22,385 nt of DNA from Ga0077527 sp038144955 (GCA_038144955.1 JAYQOT010000039.1:1-22385); one strand, 5' to 3'; positions 1 to 8,201 are shown, counted from the stretch's first letter. Numbers and translations are program-made. Notes: generated by a model from the letters alone, not told the origin.

Positions 1-420
1 TCGCGCCAGGTGGTGCGCCTGCTGCGCATGATGGAAACTGCGCACACCGAACGCATCGGGCCGGTGGTGGGAAAGATCGTGCGCGAGTCTGTTGAGCCCG
101 AGGTGGTCGCTGCCGGACTGCGCCTGCTGCTGGATCCGCGCGATCTCGACACGGTGCGCGCCTGCGCCCGCCATGAAGCCTGGTTCGTCCGTCTCAGTGC
201 TGCACGCGTGCTTGGAAAAATCGGCGAAGCGGCCGATGCCAAACTGCTGACCGGCATGCTGGTCGATCCCAGCTGGTGGGTGCGTTATCACGCTGCCCGG
301 TCTTTGTTGACCTTGCCGTCCGTGAATCTCGAGGATCTGGAAAAGATCCGCGACGCGCATCCCGACCGCTATGCGGTGGACATGCTGTCGCAGGTCATTG
401 CCGAGGCCCGTGCATCATGA
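1..420 (+). CDS. HEAT-repeat protein, C-terminal part (5' end outside window)
   Basis: The reading frame is open from the first base, so only the last 139 residues are visible. They are helical and repetitive. Two HEAT-like units stand out: one around visible residues 63-76 (VRLSAARVLGKIG) and one around 94-105 (VRYHAARSLLTL), each with the pattern of a valine-arginine pair followed by an Ala-Ala-Arg helix. HEAT repeats form curved scaffolds for protein-protein contact; no catalytic motif is visible. The stop codon overlaps the ATG of the following glycosyltransferase (ATGA at 417-420), so the two are probably translationally coupled and may act together. An accessory or scaffold role for the glycosyltransferase is an inference. 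A start could exist at the ATG at 28 or further upstream, but the good repeat pattern suggests that the gene begins before the window. Confidence 0.8.
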   Translation, partial: SRQVVRLLRMMETAHTERIGPVVGKIVRESVEPEVVAAGLRLLLDPRDLDTVRACARHEAWFVRLSAARVLGKIGEAADAKLLTGMLVDPSWWVRYHAARSLLTLPSVNLEDLEKIRDAHPDRYAVDMLSQVIAEARAS

Positions 421-1835
421 GCATGAATGACTGGATACTCGGGCTGCAGTGGTTCTTCCTGTTGTATTTCATCGGCATCAACAGTGGCTACCTGCTGCTC
501 AACCTGCTGTCGCTGGGCAGCCTGAGGCGCTATGTCGAGGCGCACAGCCTGGATGATCTGCCGCGCGGCATCTCGGGCTTTGAGCCGCCGGTGTCGATAC
601 TGGTGCCGGCCTACAACGAGGAGGCCACCATCGGCGGGTCGGTGCGCTCGATGCTGCAGCTCAATTATCCCGACTACGAAGTGGTGGTCATCAATGACGG
701 GTCGAAGGACGGCACCATGGATGCCCTGCGCCGGGAATTCGCGCTGGTGCCGTTTCCCGAGGCGGGATGGCAGCGCCTGCAGACCAAGCCGGTAAGGGCC
801 ATTTACCGTTCCACCCGCTATCCCACGCTGCGGGTGGTGGACAAGGAGAACGGCGGCAAGGCCGATGCGCTGAACGCCGGCATCAATGCCTCGCGCTATC
901 CGCTGTTTTGCGGCGTCGATGCCGATTCGGTGCTGGAACGCGACAGCCTGAAGCGGGTGGTCGAACCGTTTCTTGAGGACCCGCGAACCATTGCCTCCGG
1001 CGGCACCGTGCGCATCGCCAACGGCTGCCGCGTGGAAAGCGGTTTTCTCACCAGCGTCGGCTTGCCGCGCAATCTGTTGGCACTATTGCAGATCGTCGAG
1101 TATCTGCGTGCCTTCCTCTTTGGCCGACTCGGCTGGTCGCCGCTGAATGCGGTGTTGATCATCTCCGGCGCGTTCGGGATATTCCGCAAGGATGTCGTGG
1201 TCGATGCGGGCGGCTACCGGCACGATACGGTAGGCGAGGATATGGAGCTGGTGGTGCGGCTGCATCGCCTGTACCGCACGCGGCGCATTCCGTACCGCAT
1301 TGTTTTTGTGCCCGATCCCATCTGCTGGACCGAGGCCCCTGAATCTCTTAAAGTGCTGAAGAACCAGCGGGTGCGCTGGCAGCGTGGTTTGTCGGAGAGT
1401 CTGACCATGAACATCGGCCTGCTGTTCCATCCGCGCGGCGGTGCTGCCGGGTGGCTCGCATTCCCCTTCATGGCCTTGTTCGAATGGCTGGGGCCGCTGA
1501 TCGAAGTGGCGGGCTATATTTTCATGATTGCCGCTTATCTGCTGGGCCTCGTATCAGGCGAGGCTTTCCTGACATTCATGTTGATTGCCTTTGGTTTTGG
1601 CATGGTGCTTTCGGTGAGTTCGCTGCTGCTCGAGGAATTGTCTTTTCACATCTATCCCAAGCCGCACCAGCTGGCCGTGCTGCTGCTGGTGGTGATCATC
1701 GAGAATTTCGGTTATCGGCAGCTGAATTCGGCATGGCGGCTGTGGGGATTGCTGCTGTGGATGTTCCGTTCCAAGGCGCGCTGGGGTGAGATGAAGCGGA
1801 GTGCCAGCTGGCAGACCGGCGGAGGCAAATCTTGA
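417..1835 (+). CDS. Processive membrane glycosyltransferase, family 2 (cellulose/PNAG/hyaluronan synthase-like)
   Basis: 472 residues. A membrane segment near residues 10-32 is followed by a cytosolic GT-A domain that opens with VSILVPAYNEE. The GT2 signature residues are all present: Asp94 (NDGSKDG), the Asp168-Ala-Asp170 metal site, Asp275 in GEDME as the general base, and the Q317-R-V-R-W321 motif of processive synthases. Three to four further membrane segments follow from about residue 346 to the C terminus. Such enzymes polymerise a nucleotide sugar and extrude the glycan through the inner membrane; the sugar cannot be told from this sequence. The ATG at 417 was chosen because it overlaps the HEAT gene stop and directly precedes the first membrane helix; the frame is open further upstream but that part only shadows the HEAT gene. 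The stop overlaps the TTG start of the kinase gene. No PgaA/B/D or cellulose-accessory gene is visible. Confidence 0.9.
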   Translation: MSMNDWILGLQWFFLLYFIGINSGYLLLNLLSLGSLRRYVEAHSLDDLPRGISGFEPPVSILVPAYNEEATIGGSVRSMLQLNYPDYEVVVINDGSKDGTMDALRREFALVPFPEAGWQRLQTKPVRAIYRSTRYPTLRVVDKENGGKADALNAGINASRYPLFCGVDADSVLERDSLKRVVEPFLEDPRTIASGGTVRIANGCRVESGFLTSVGLPRNLLALLQIVEYLRAFLFGRLGWSPLNAVLIISGAFGIFRKDVVVDAGGYRHDTVGEDMELVVRLHRLYRTRRIPYRIVFVPDPICWTEAPESLKVLKNQRVRWQRGLSESLTMNIGLLFHPRGGAAGWLAFPFMALFEWLGPLIEVAGYIFMIAAYLLGLVSGEAFLTFMLIAFGFGMVLSVSSLLLEELSFHIYPKPHQLAVLLLVVIIENFGYRQLNSAWRLWGLLLWMFRSKARWGEMKRSASWQTGGGKS

Positions 1836-4345
1836 ACCGGGTTGCCAGGGCCATCGGCAGCGACCGGGTCTACAACCTCCTCGCCGTGATGCTGGCGGTG
1901 ATGCTGCCGGGTTTCCTGGTATACCTGGCCTGGCATCATGCGCTGTACAGCGCAGAGCAGGAGGCACGTACCCGCTTCGATTTCCGGGCTGAAGAAATCC
2001 GCGAGGCCCTGTCCGGACGCATGCTGGACTACGAACAGGTTTTGCGCGGTGCCACCGGCCTGTTCGCCGCCTCGAAGTCGGTGGAGCGGGAGGAGTGGCG
2101 CAGTTATTACCGCAGTCTCAAGCTCGAAGCCTATTATCCCGGCATTCAGGGCATGGGTTACGCGCCACGCGTATTGCCATCAGAAATTGGAAAGGTGGTG
2201 GCGGAGGCGCGTGCGACGGGCTATCCCGATTATGAACTCAAGCCCGCAGGAGAGCGTGAGACCTACTATCCCATCATTTATCTGACGCCCAATACCGAAC
2301 GGAATCTTCGTGCCGTTGGTTTTGACATGTATTCCAGCGCGCCGCGCAGGAATGCAATTGATGAGGCGTTGACCTACGGGCGTGCCAGTGTTTCCGGTCG
2401 GGTTACCCTGGTCCAGGAAACCAATGAGGATGTGCAGGCAGGGTTTCTCATGTATCTGCCTGTCTACAGGAAAGGAGTCCCGACCGATGATGCGGAGAAA
2501 AGAAAAGCCGCAGTGCAGGGCGTAGTCTATGCAGCTTTTCGTGCGGGCAACCTGATCAAGGGAATCCTGGGCGATGAAAGGCAGATGCGCGTCGCTGTAT
2601 TCGACGGTGCTGAAGCCCGGGAAGACGCTCTGCTTTACAGAAGTGGATCAACACTGGCGGGTAATGGGGAGCCACGTTATTTTTTCAAGTCTGCATTGTT
2701 GATTCACGGCAGGGTGTGGACCTTGCAGATGCATTCGACTCCGGAGTTTGAGGCCACGATCGACAGGCACAAACCGATGCTGGTGCTTATCGGCGGTTTC
2801 CTGATCCATCTGCTGCTCCTGGCGGTGTTGTGGTCTCTGTGGACCGCGCGTGAGCGGGCGGTGAACCTGGCGCGTTCGATGACCCGGGAAGTGCGTCGCC
2901 GCGAGGCGGAATGGCATGCCATGAGCGATGCCTCGCCGCTGGGAATTTTCCGCACCGACAGCGACGGGCGGGTGAATTATGTCAATCCGCGGTTTGAATC
3001 GATATCGGGGCTGCAGGGCAAGGCCGCACTCGGTGAGGGCTGGGCCGTCGCCATTCATCCCGAAGATCGGGCGCGGGTGGTGGAGGAGTGGAGCGAGGTA
3101 ATCAGGTCGCGCGCTCCCGAAATGACCATCACTTTCCGTTTCCTGCGCACGGACGGAGTCGAGGTCTGGTCGACGGCGCAGGCGGCAGAAATCCGGGATG
3201 ACGAAACCATCACGGGTTATGTCGGCAGCATCGAGGATATTACCGAGCGCCGGCTGGCCACCGAGACCCTGATGAAAAGCCGCGAAAGGCTGGGTCTGGC
3301 GCTCGAGGGTTCAAACCTTGCGATGTTCGACTGGGATGTCCTTTCAGGTGAAGTGCACCTCAGCGAACAATGGCAGATGATTCTGGGCGGCGGCAAGGAA
3401 GAGACCGACACGAAAATTGAAGAATTGCAGAGGCTGGTGCATCCGGACGACATGCAAGGTCTGCGCGTGAAACTGCTTCCGGTGATCAAGGGCAACGCAC
3501 GGTTCTACGAGGTGCAGCACCGGGTACGCAGCGTCAATGGCGAATGGCGCTGGATACTCAGCCGCGCCAAGGTTACCGAGCGCAGTGTGGAAGGCCGGGC
3601 GTTGCGCGTGGTGGGCACCAATGCCGACATTACCGAGAGCAAGGAAGTCGAACGCCTGAAGAATGAATTCGTGTCCACGGTGAGTCACGAGTTGCGCACC
3701 CCGCTGACCGCGATCATCGGTTCGCTGGGGCTGGTCAAGGAACTCGGCATTGGCATGGACGAGGAGATAGCAGGCTTCATCGACATGGCCTACCAGAACA
3801 GCGAGCGTCTTTCAGCGCTGATCAATGACGTGCTGGACCTGGAGAAAATCCGCTCCGGGCGTATGACCCTGGACCTGCGCCCCCAGGGTTTGCGGGAGTT
3901 GCTGGAGCGCGCAGTGCATATCAACAGGCCTTACGCCGACATCCACAAGGTTCGGCTCAATCTGCTGCCCGGGCCGGATTTCACGGTATCGGTCGATCCC
4001 GACCGGCTGATGCAGGTATTGACCAACCTGATTTCAAATGCCGCCAAGTTTTCGCCAGAGGGGTCTGAGGTAGATGTCAGCGCGACGGCAGAAGGAAACC
4101 GGGTAAGGGTTGCCGTGCGCGATCGCGGCCCGGGCATCCCGGAGAATTTCCGCGCTGCAATTTTTCAGCGCTTTGAACGTGCCGACAGCTCGAATACGCG
4201 GCGCAAGGGAGGCACCGGCCTCGGACTGTCGATCAGCAAATCACTGGTCGAATACATGAATGGCGAGATCGGTTTTGAAACCGAGATCGACCGCGGTTCG
4301 GTGTTTTATTTCCTGCTGCCCGTCGTGGGTGCTGCGCAGGCCTGA
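1832..4345 (+). CDS. CHASE-PAS-PAS sensor histidine kinase
   Basis: 837 residues, starting with TTG at 1832 that overlaps the previous stop (TTGA), with GGAGG at 1820-1824 as the ribosome site. Order of domains: membrane helix about 15-35, periplasmic CHASE domain about 45-275 (the FDFRAEEI start and the YYPGIQGMGYAPRV block are typical), second helix about 316-334, PAS about 358-475, PAS with PAC about 488-605, then the kinase core. The phosphoacceptor is His619 in SHELRTPL. The ATPase domain shows the N box (Asn732, Asn736), G1 box Asp764-x-Gly-x-Gly768 and G2 box GGTGLG at 793-798, so the kinase looks intact. CHASE domains bind small extracytoplasmic ligands; the ligand here is unknown. 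There is no receiver domain and no response-regulator gene in the window, so its partner is either upstream of base 1 or elsewhere. The coupling to the glycosyltransferase suggests a role in polysaccharide control. Confidence 0.93.
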   Translation: MNRVARAIGSDRVYNLLAVMLAVMLPGFLVYLAWHHALYSAEQEARTRFDFRAEEIREALSGRMLDYEQVLRGATGLFAASKSVEREEWRSYYRSLKLEAYYPGIQGMGYAPRVLPSEIGKVVAEARATGYPDYELKPAGERETYYPIIYLTPNTERNLRAVGFDMYSSAPRRNAIDEALTYGRASVSGRVTLVQETNEDVQAGFLMYLPVYRKGVPTDDAEKRKAAVQGVVYAAFRAGNLIKGILGDERQMRVAVFDGAEAREDALLYRSGSTLAGNGEPRYFFKSALLIHGRVWTLQMHSTPEFEATIDRHKPMLVLIGGFLIHLLLLAVLWSLWTARERAVNLARSMTREVRRREAEWHAMSDASPLGIFRTDSDGRVNYVNPRFESISGLQGKAALGEGWAVAIHPEDRARVVEEWSEVIRSRAPEMTITFRFLRTDGVEVWSTAQAAEIRDDETITGYVGSIEDITERRLATETLMKSRERLGLALEGSNLAMFDWDVLSGEVHLSEQWQMILGGGKEETDTKIEELQRLVHPDDMQGLRVKLLPVIKGNARFYEVQHRVRSVNGEWRWILSRAKVTERSVEGRALRVVGTNADITESKEVERLKNEFVSTVSHELRTPLTAIIGSLGLVKELGIGMDEEIAGFIDMAYQNSERLSALINDVLDLEKIRSGRMTLDLRPQGLRELLERAVHINRPYADIHKVRLNLLPGPDFTVSVDPDRLMQVLTNLISNAAKFSPEGSEVDVSATAEGNRVRVAVRDRGPGIPENFRAAIFQRFERADSSNTRRKGGTGLGLSISKSLVEYMNGEIGFETEIDRGSVFYFLLPVVGAAQA

Positions 4346-5464
4346 TCAGGCGGATTTTGCCTGGCTGCCGGGCGCGATCGCGGCGTTCACCTCGGGCATG
4401 ACTTTCTCGGCCATCAGTTCCATTGACCGTCTGGCCAGTCCCGGATCGACCCAGTCCATGCCGGCATAGACGATTTCGCCGAAGTCCCCGGTTTCCTCGC
4501 GCAGCGCGAGTAACTGCTCGGCGACGCTGGATGGAGTGCCGCAGATGACCAGGCGGTTGACCATGTAGTCGGTTGTCAGTTCGGCGTCGCTCTGTTCCGG
4601 ATGAGTCTTGAAGATGGCCTGGCGTTTCGAAATCATCATCTTGCGCAGCATCATGTCCCAGTAATAGCGGTACGGGCTGGCGCTGTCCTCGAGCCCGTAG
4701 CGGCGCGCGGTGCGTTCGTCGTCAGCGACGAAAATGGTGCGGGCGATGCGCCAGTCGGCGGTATCGGCAATTTTTCCGGCGCGCTTCTTGCCCTCGGCGT
4801 AGTTACTCCAGTGCGAGGCCAGGTACTGTGACAGCAGGAAGTTGGCCGACAGCGGGTGGAAGTCGCGCTCGCCCATGGCGATGACGCCTTTCGAAAATGG
4901 GGCGACCACGGTGCCGACGATTTCGGGGCGTGGCTGCTGGTAGGGCTTGAACATTTCGCCGCGGCCGACCGACGGATTGCGGGTTTTCGCGGTGCTGACC
5001 TTGAAGCGGTTGCCGGGAAGGTCGATGTCGTAGGGCACGTCGCGTTCCCAGATGGCGAGGATGATGTCGATGGCTTCGGCAAAGATCTTGTTGCGGTCCT
5101 CGTCGAGCAGACCCAGCGCTTCGGCGTCCGAGGGCAGGGCACCGGGGCTGACGCCGAAAATGAAGCGACCCTGTGCGAGGTGGTCGAACATCGCGGCATG
5201 GGCGGCAACCAGCACCGGGTGCGTATGTGAAAGGTTGGACGTCCCCGTGGCCAGCCTGATCTGGCGGGTGGCATGGATCAGCGTCGCCAGAAAAATGAAG
5301 CTGTTGGGGATGTTCTCGGATTTCTCGGTCAGGTGTTCGCCGACGAAGGCGTCATGAAAACCCAGGCGGTCGGCCATGATGATGGCTTCGCGGTCTTCCT
5401 GCATGGTCACCGCCGGCGGGCGATGGGAAGGATGCAGTGGCATGGTGAAAAATCCGAGACGCAT
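4346..5464 (-). CDS. LLM-class flavin-dependent oxidoreductase (luciferase-like monooxygenase)
   Basis: 372 residues, the usual length for this family. The N terminus MRLGFFTMPLHP forms the first beta strand of the TIM barrel. It is followed by the conserved blocks DRLGFHDAFVGEH, IRLATGTSNLSHTHPV and FDHLAQGRFIFGVSPG, which line the flavin and substrate site in bacterial luciferase-like enzymes. Members use FMNH2 (supplied by a separate reductase) or F420 with oxygen to hydroxylate or cleave small organic molecules; the substrate cannot be assigned. No flavin reductase gene is nearby. The ATG at 5464 has an AAGGAAAG ribosome site just upstream on its strand. It stands alone, divergent from the thioesterase gene over 77 bases and convergent with the kinase gene with no gap: the palindrome TGATCA at 4343-4348 supplies both stop codons. 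Confidence 0.9.
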   Translation of the reverse strand: MRLGFFTMPLHPSHRPPAVTMQEDREAIIMADRLGFHDAFVGEHLTEKSENIPNSFIFLATLIHATRQIRLATGTSNLSHTHPVLVAAHAAMFDHLAQGRFIFGVSPGALPSDAEALGLLDEDRNKIFAEAIDIILAIWERDVPYDIDLPGNRFKVSTAKTRNPSVGRGEMFKPYQQPRPEIVGTVVAPFSKGVIAMGERDFHPLSANFLLSQYLASHWSNYAEGKKRAGKIADTADWRIARTIFVADDERTARRYGLEDSASPYRYYWDMMLRKMMISKRQAIFKTHPEQSDAELTTDYMVNRLVICGTPSSVAEQLLALREETGDFGEIVYAGMDWVDPGLARRSMELMAEKVMPEVNAAIAPGSQAKSA

Positions 5465-5541
5465 GACGGTTTCTTTCCTTTATGGCGAATTCCGATTCAA
5501 TGTAACATCGTGGCGTAATCCACTGCAATGAAGGTTGTGCC

Positions 5542-5958
5542 ATGAATTTCGACGCCATCAAGCCGGGTCTGAAAAGCACTACCGAGATACTCGTCGGCAC
5601 GCGCGATACCGCGCCGCATGTCGGCAGCGGCAAGATCAAGGTGCTGGCAACGCCGGTGCTGGTGATGCTGTTGGAGGAAGCCGCGCTGAATGCGGTGGAG
5701 GGATTGCTGCCGGCGGGGCAGCAGACCGTCGGCACGCGGCTGGATGTGAGTCACACTGCGGCGACTCCGGTGGGCATGAGGGTCGCAGCGCATGCCGAGG
5801 TGACCAAGGTCGAAGGTCGCAAGCTGACGTTCCGGGTGTGGGCTGAGGACGAAGTCGAACCCATCGGCGAGGGCATGCATGAGCGCGTCATCGTCACGGT
5901 TGACCGTTTCGATCAGCGCACGCAGGGTAAAATTACTTCGGCGAATAAATCAAAATAA
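5542..5958 (+). CDS. FlK-like hotdog-fold acyl-CoA thioesterase
   Basis: 138 residues with the single hotdog domain of the FlK thioesterase family. The catalytic triad known from FlK of Streptomyces cattleya (Thr42, Glu50, His76) matches Thr37, Glu45 and His71 with identical spacing, in the contexts ATPVLVMLLEEAA and GTRLDVSHTAATPVG. The enzyme should therefore hydrolyse an acyl-CoA thioester in the cytoplasm. FlK needs Phe36 as a hydrophobic gate for fluoroacetyl-CoA; the ungapped equivalent here is Lys31, so fluoroacetate resistance is unlikely and a general or unknown acyl-CoA is a better guess. The start is the ATG at 5542 with AAGG about eight bases before it. The gene appears to be a single unit; the CDF gene follows after a short gap and may be cotranscribed. 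Confidence 0.88.
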   Translation: MNFDAIKPGLKSTTEILVGTRDTAPHVGSGKIKVLATPVLVMLLEEAALNAVEGLLPAGQQTVGTRLDVSHTAATPVGMRVAAHAEVTKVEGRKLTFRVWAEDEVEPIGEGMHERVIVTVDRFDQRTQGKITSANKSK

Positions 5959-5992
5959 ACAATAGCTTACAGCCACTTCCCGGGGTTTTCAC

Positions 5993-6913
5993 ATCAACTC
6001 GACGCTACCGCATCCCTCGCTGACTCGATACGCCTGGTTATCGATCGCGGCGGCGGTTGCGACCATCCTGCTCAAGGGGATGGCATGGTGGATGACCGGA
6101 TCGGTCGGGCTGCTTTCCGATGCGATCGAATCCTTCGTCAATCTTGCGGCGGCATTGATGGCGCTGTGGATGCTGACGCTGGCTTCGACACCCGCCGATG
6201 AGGGCCACGCGCACGGACACGGCAAGGCCGAGTATTTCTCCAGCGCTTTCGAAGGCCTGCTGATCCTGGTGGCCGCGCTGAGCATTGCCTATGTCGCGGT
6301 GGAACGTCTGCTCAATCCCCGGCCGCTGGAGGAGGTGGGCATCGGTCTGGTGATATCGGTTCTGGCTTCAGGAATCAATTTTGCCGCGGCGCGTACGTTG
6401 CTGGCGGTGGGCCGCGAACACCATTCGATCACGCTGGAGGCGGACGCGCATCACCTGATGACCGATGTCTGGACTTCTGCCGGAGTGGTCGCGGGCGTCG
6501 GGCTGGTCTGGCTGACGGGCTGGTTGTGGCTGGATCCGGCCATCGCGCTGCTGGTTGCGGCGAACATCGTGTGGACCGGATGGCAGCTGTTGCAGCGTTC
6601 GGCAGACGGGTTGATGGATGCATCGCTGCCGCCGGAGATCATTGCGCGCATTGATGCCGTGCTCGAGGATTATCGCCGGCAGGGTCTGGATTTTCATGCG
6701 CTGCGCACGCGCCAATCCGGCAGTCGCGCCTTCGTCTCGCTGCATGTGATGGTTCCCGGGAAATGGACGGTGCAGCAGGGGCATGACTGGGCAGAGCGCA
6801 TCGAAGCCGACATCCGCCGGGTGGTGCCGAACGCACACGTGCTGACCCACATCGAACCGCTGGAGGATCCGGTTTCCCTGCATGACAAGGAACTGCACCG
6901 GCCGCACCGCTGA
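5993..6913 (+). CDS. Cation diffusion facilitator (FieF/YiiP-like metal exporter), non-canonical or miscalled start
   Basis: Exports divalent metal ions from the cytoplasm in exchange for protons. The first in-frame ATG (6080) is too late: the coding sense continues upstream through the first membrane helix (RYAWLSIAAAVATILLKG) to a stop at 5969-5971, and no ATG, GTG or TTG lies in that stretch. An ATC at 5993 sits seven bases after GGGG (5982-5985) and would give 306 residues. With that start the metal-site positions fall at Glu46, Asn50, His154 and Asp158, exactly one residue off Asp45, Asp49, His153 and Asp157 of E. coli YiiP. The gene thus probably starts here, by a rare AUC codon or because an ATG was miscalled. 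CTG at 6020 is another possibility. The site is E/N plus HxxxD, unlike the four acidic/histidine residues of YiiP, so metal preference is open. A His-rich loop (GHAHGHGK) follows helix 2; the C-terminal cytoplasmic domain is present. Confidence 0.85.
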   Translation: MNSTLPHPSLTRYAWLSIAAAVATILLKGMAWWMTGSVGLLSDAIESFVNLAAALMALWMLTLASTPADEGHAHGHGKAEYFSSAFEGLLILVAALSIAYVAVERLLNPRPLEEVGIGLVISVLASGINFAAARTLLAVGREHHSITLEADAHHLMTDVWTSAGVVAGVGLVWLTGWLWLDPAIALLVAANIVWTGWQLLQRSADGLMDASLPPEIIARIDAVLEDYRRQGLDFHALRTRQSGSRAFVSLHVMVPGKWTVQQGHDWAERIEADIRRVVPNAHVLTHIEPLEDPVSLHDKELHRPHR

Positions 6914-6933
6914 AACCGGGGGAGGGGCGTCGG

Positions 6934-7215
6934 CTATTCCCGCGGCTTGCGTTCGTCGGTGATCAGCGTTTCGACGACCCGGTATTCGCCTTCGACCACG
7001 CCGTCTTCTGCAGTATCCCGCAGCTTGCGCTTGAGCCACCACAGGCGCAGCAGGATCACCACGGCGAGGATCGCGCCTGCGATCAGTGCAATGCCGACGA
7101 AAAAGAAAGCCGCCACCAGCACGATCAGCCCGAGCACGAAAAACACGATGCGTTCGAGCAATCCCGCCTGGGGACGGTTGAGGATGTGGATGTGCGGGCC
7201 TTGTTGCTGATTCAT
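6934..7215 (-). CDS. Small membrane protein of unknown function
   Basis: 93 residues that I do not recognise as a named family. A polar N terminus of about 20 residues is followed by a long hydrophobic stretch (about residues 24-57, wide enough for one long helix or a tight two-helix hairpin). A basic cluster (WWLKRKLRD) then marks the cytoplasmic side, and an acidic tail follows. The ATG at 7215 has AAGGAG about eleven bases upstream on its strand. The gene is convergent with the CDF gene (20-base gap) and lies downstream of the NYN gene on the same strand with 49 bases between, so it may be its distal operon partner. Confidence 0.7.
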   Translation of the reverse strand: MNQQQGPHIHILNRPQAGLLERIVFFVLGLIVLVAAFFFVGIALIAGAILAVVILLRLWWLKRKLRDTAEDGVVEGEYRVVETLITDERKPRE

Positions 7216-7264
7216 GGTGAGGCGGTCTCCTTTGCCTGTTGAGACCGCGGTTGCTCGCAGACGT

Positions 7265-8098
7265 TCAGTAATCCGGGTTGTAGCTCTTGATGATGACGCC
7301 GTTGGACTTCTCGTCAGGCTCGAGTTCCAGCAGCTTGCGTGACTGCGCTTCCTCCAGCAATTTGCCGAAGGAACGGAAGCCGTAATAGCTTTCGTTGAAG
7401 CCCGGCTGCCGGCGTTTCAGGGTCTGCTTGACCATCGACGGCCAGATCTTGTCTTCGGCGCCGCGTTCGGCAAACAGCGCTTCTATGGTTTCCATTACGA
7501 GTTCGATGCCTTCGGACTTCTTGTCACCGCCATCCTTGTCGTTGCCTGCGGAAGCTGCCCCGGATTTGGCTGTCGATGCAGTGGCAGAGCGTTTCTTGCG
7601 GCTTTGCTGTTTCTTGGCTTTTTCGCGGGCAAGGTCGTCGTAATAGATGAATTCGTCACAGTTGGCGATCAGCAGGTCGGAGGAGGACTGCTTGACGCCG
7701 ACGCCGATGACGACCTTGTTGTTTTCGCGCAGCTTGGATACCAGCGGCGAGAAGTCTGAGTCGCCGCTGATGATGACAAAGGTGTCGACGTGGGACTTGG
7801 TGTAGCAGAGGTCCAGGGCATCGACGACCATGCGGATGTCCGCCGAATTCTTGCCCGACATGCGCACGTGGGGGATTTCGATCAGTTCGAACGCCGCCTC
7901 GTGCATCGGCTTCTTGAACTCGCGGTAACGCTCCCAGTCGCAGTAGGCTTTCTTGACGACGATGTCGCCCTTGAGCAGCAGCCGTTCGAGGACTTTCTTG
8001 ATGTCGAAGTCGGCATACTTGGCTTCGCGCACGCCGAGCGCGACGTTTTCAAAATCGCAGAACAGGGCCATGTTGCTGGTGTCGGATGTGGTGCTCAC
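7265..8098 (-). CDS. NYN (PIN-like) domain protein with C-terminal OST-HTH/LOTUS domain
   Basis: 277 residues. The N-terminal half is a NYN/LabA-type PIN-like nuclease domain: acidic residues expected to bind metal occur in FCDFENV (Asp15), in NSADIRMVVDALD and in ISGDSDFSPLV, the family hallmark. A Lys/Arg/Ala/Ser-rich linker (about residues 158-192) leads to a C-terminal winged-helix OST-HTH (LOTUS) domain with the typical GFRSFGKLLEEA segment. This pairing is known in bacteria and suggests RNA binding and possibly cleavage; its target is unknown. The start is GTG (8096-8098), preceded on the minus strand by GGGAG with five bases between; the next Met is residue 10. It is divergent from the cyclase-FHA gene over 165 bases. 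I see no convincing promoter for it. Confidence 0.9.
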   Translation of the reverse strand: MSTTSDTSNMALFCDFENVALGVREAKYADFDIKKVLERLLLKGDIVVKKAYCDWERYREFKKPMHEAAFELIEIPHVRMSGKNSADIRMVVDALDLCYTKSHVDTFVIISGDSDFSPLVSKLRENNKVVIGVGVKQSSSDLLIANCDEFIYYDDLAREKAKKQQSRKKRSATASTAKSGAASAGNDKDGGDKKSEGIELVMETIEALFAERGAEDKIWPSMVKQTLKRRQPGFNESYYGFRSFGKLLEEAQSRKLLELEPDEKSNGVIIKSYNPDY

Positions 8099-8172
8099 AG
8101 CTTCTCCCGGGGGAATTACACAAAAGATTGTGACGCCTGTGCCGTCATTTGTCGATGATATTACTCGGGTTT

Positions 8173-8201
8173 TTGCCTTTTTCCGCGGCAGGCTCTAAAG
8201 T
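8173..8201 (+). promoter_or_regulatory. Candidate sigma-70 promoter for the cyclase-FHA gene
   Basis: TTGCCT (8173-8178) and TAAAGT (8196-8201) are separated by exactly 17 bases, each matching four of six consensus positions. Transcription would start near 8208, giving a leader of about 56 bases. It is the best-looking promoter in the 165-base divergent region 8099-8263. This is sequence similarity only. Confidence 0.4.

Noticed and set aside
276..416. Upstream extension of the glycosyltransferase frame
   Set aside because: It overlaps the HEAT gene in another frame, and the ATG at 417 sits at a coupled junction right before the first membrane helix.
5465..5541. Promoter pair in the divergent gap between monooxygenase and thioesterase
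   Set aside because: TTACAT/CATAAA on the minus strand is only 15 bases apart, and nothing better is visible on the plus strand.
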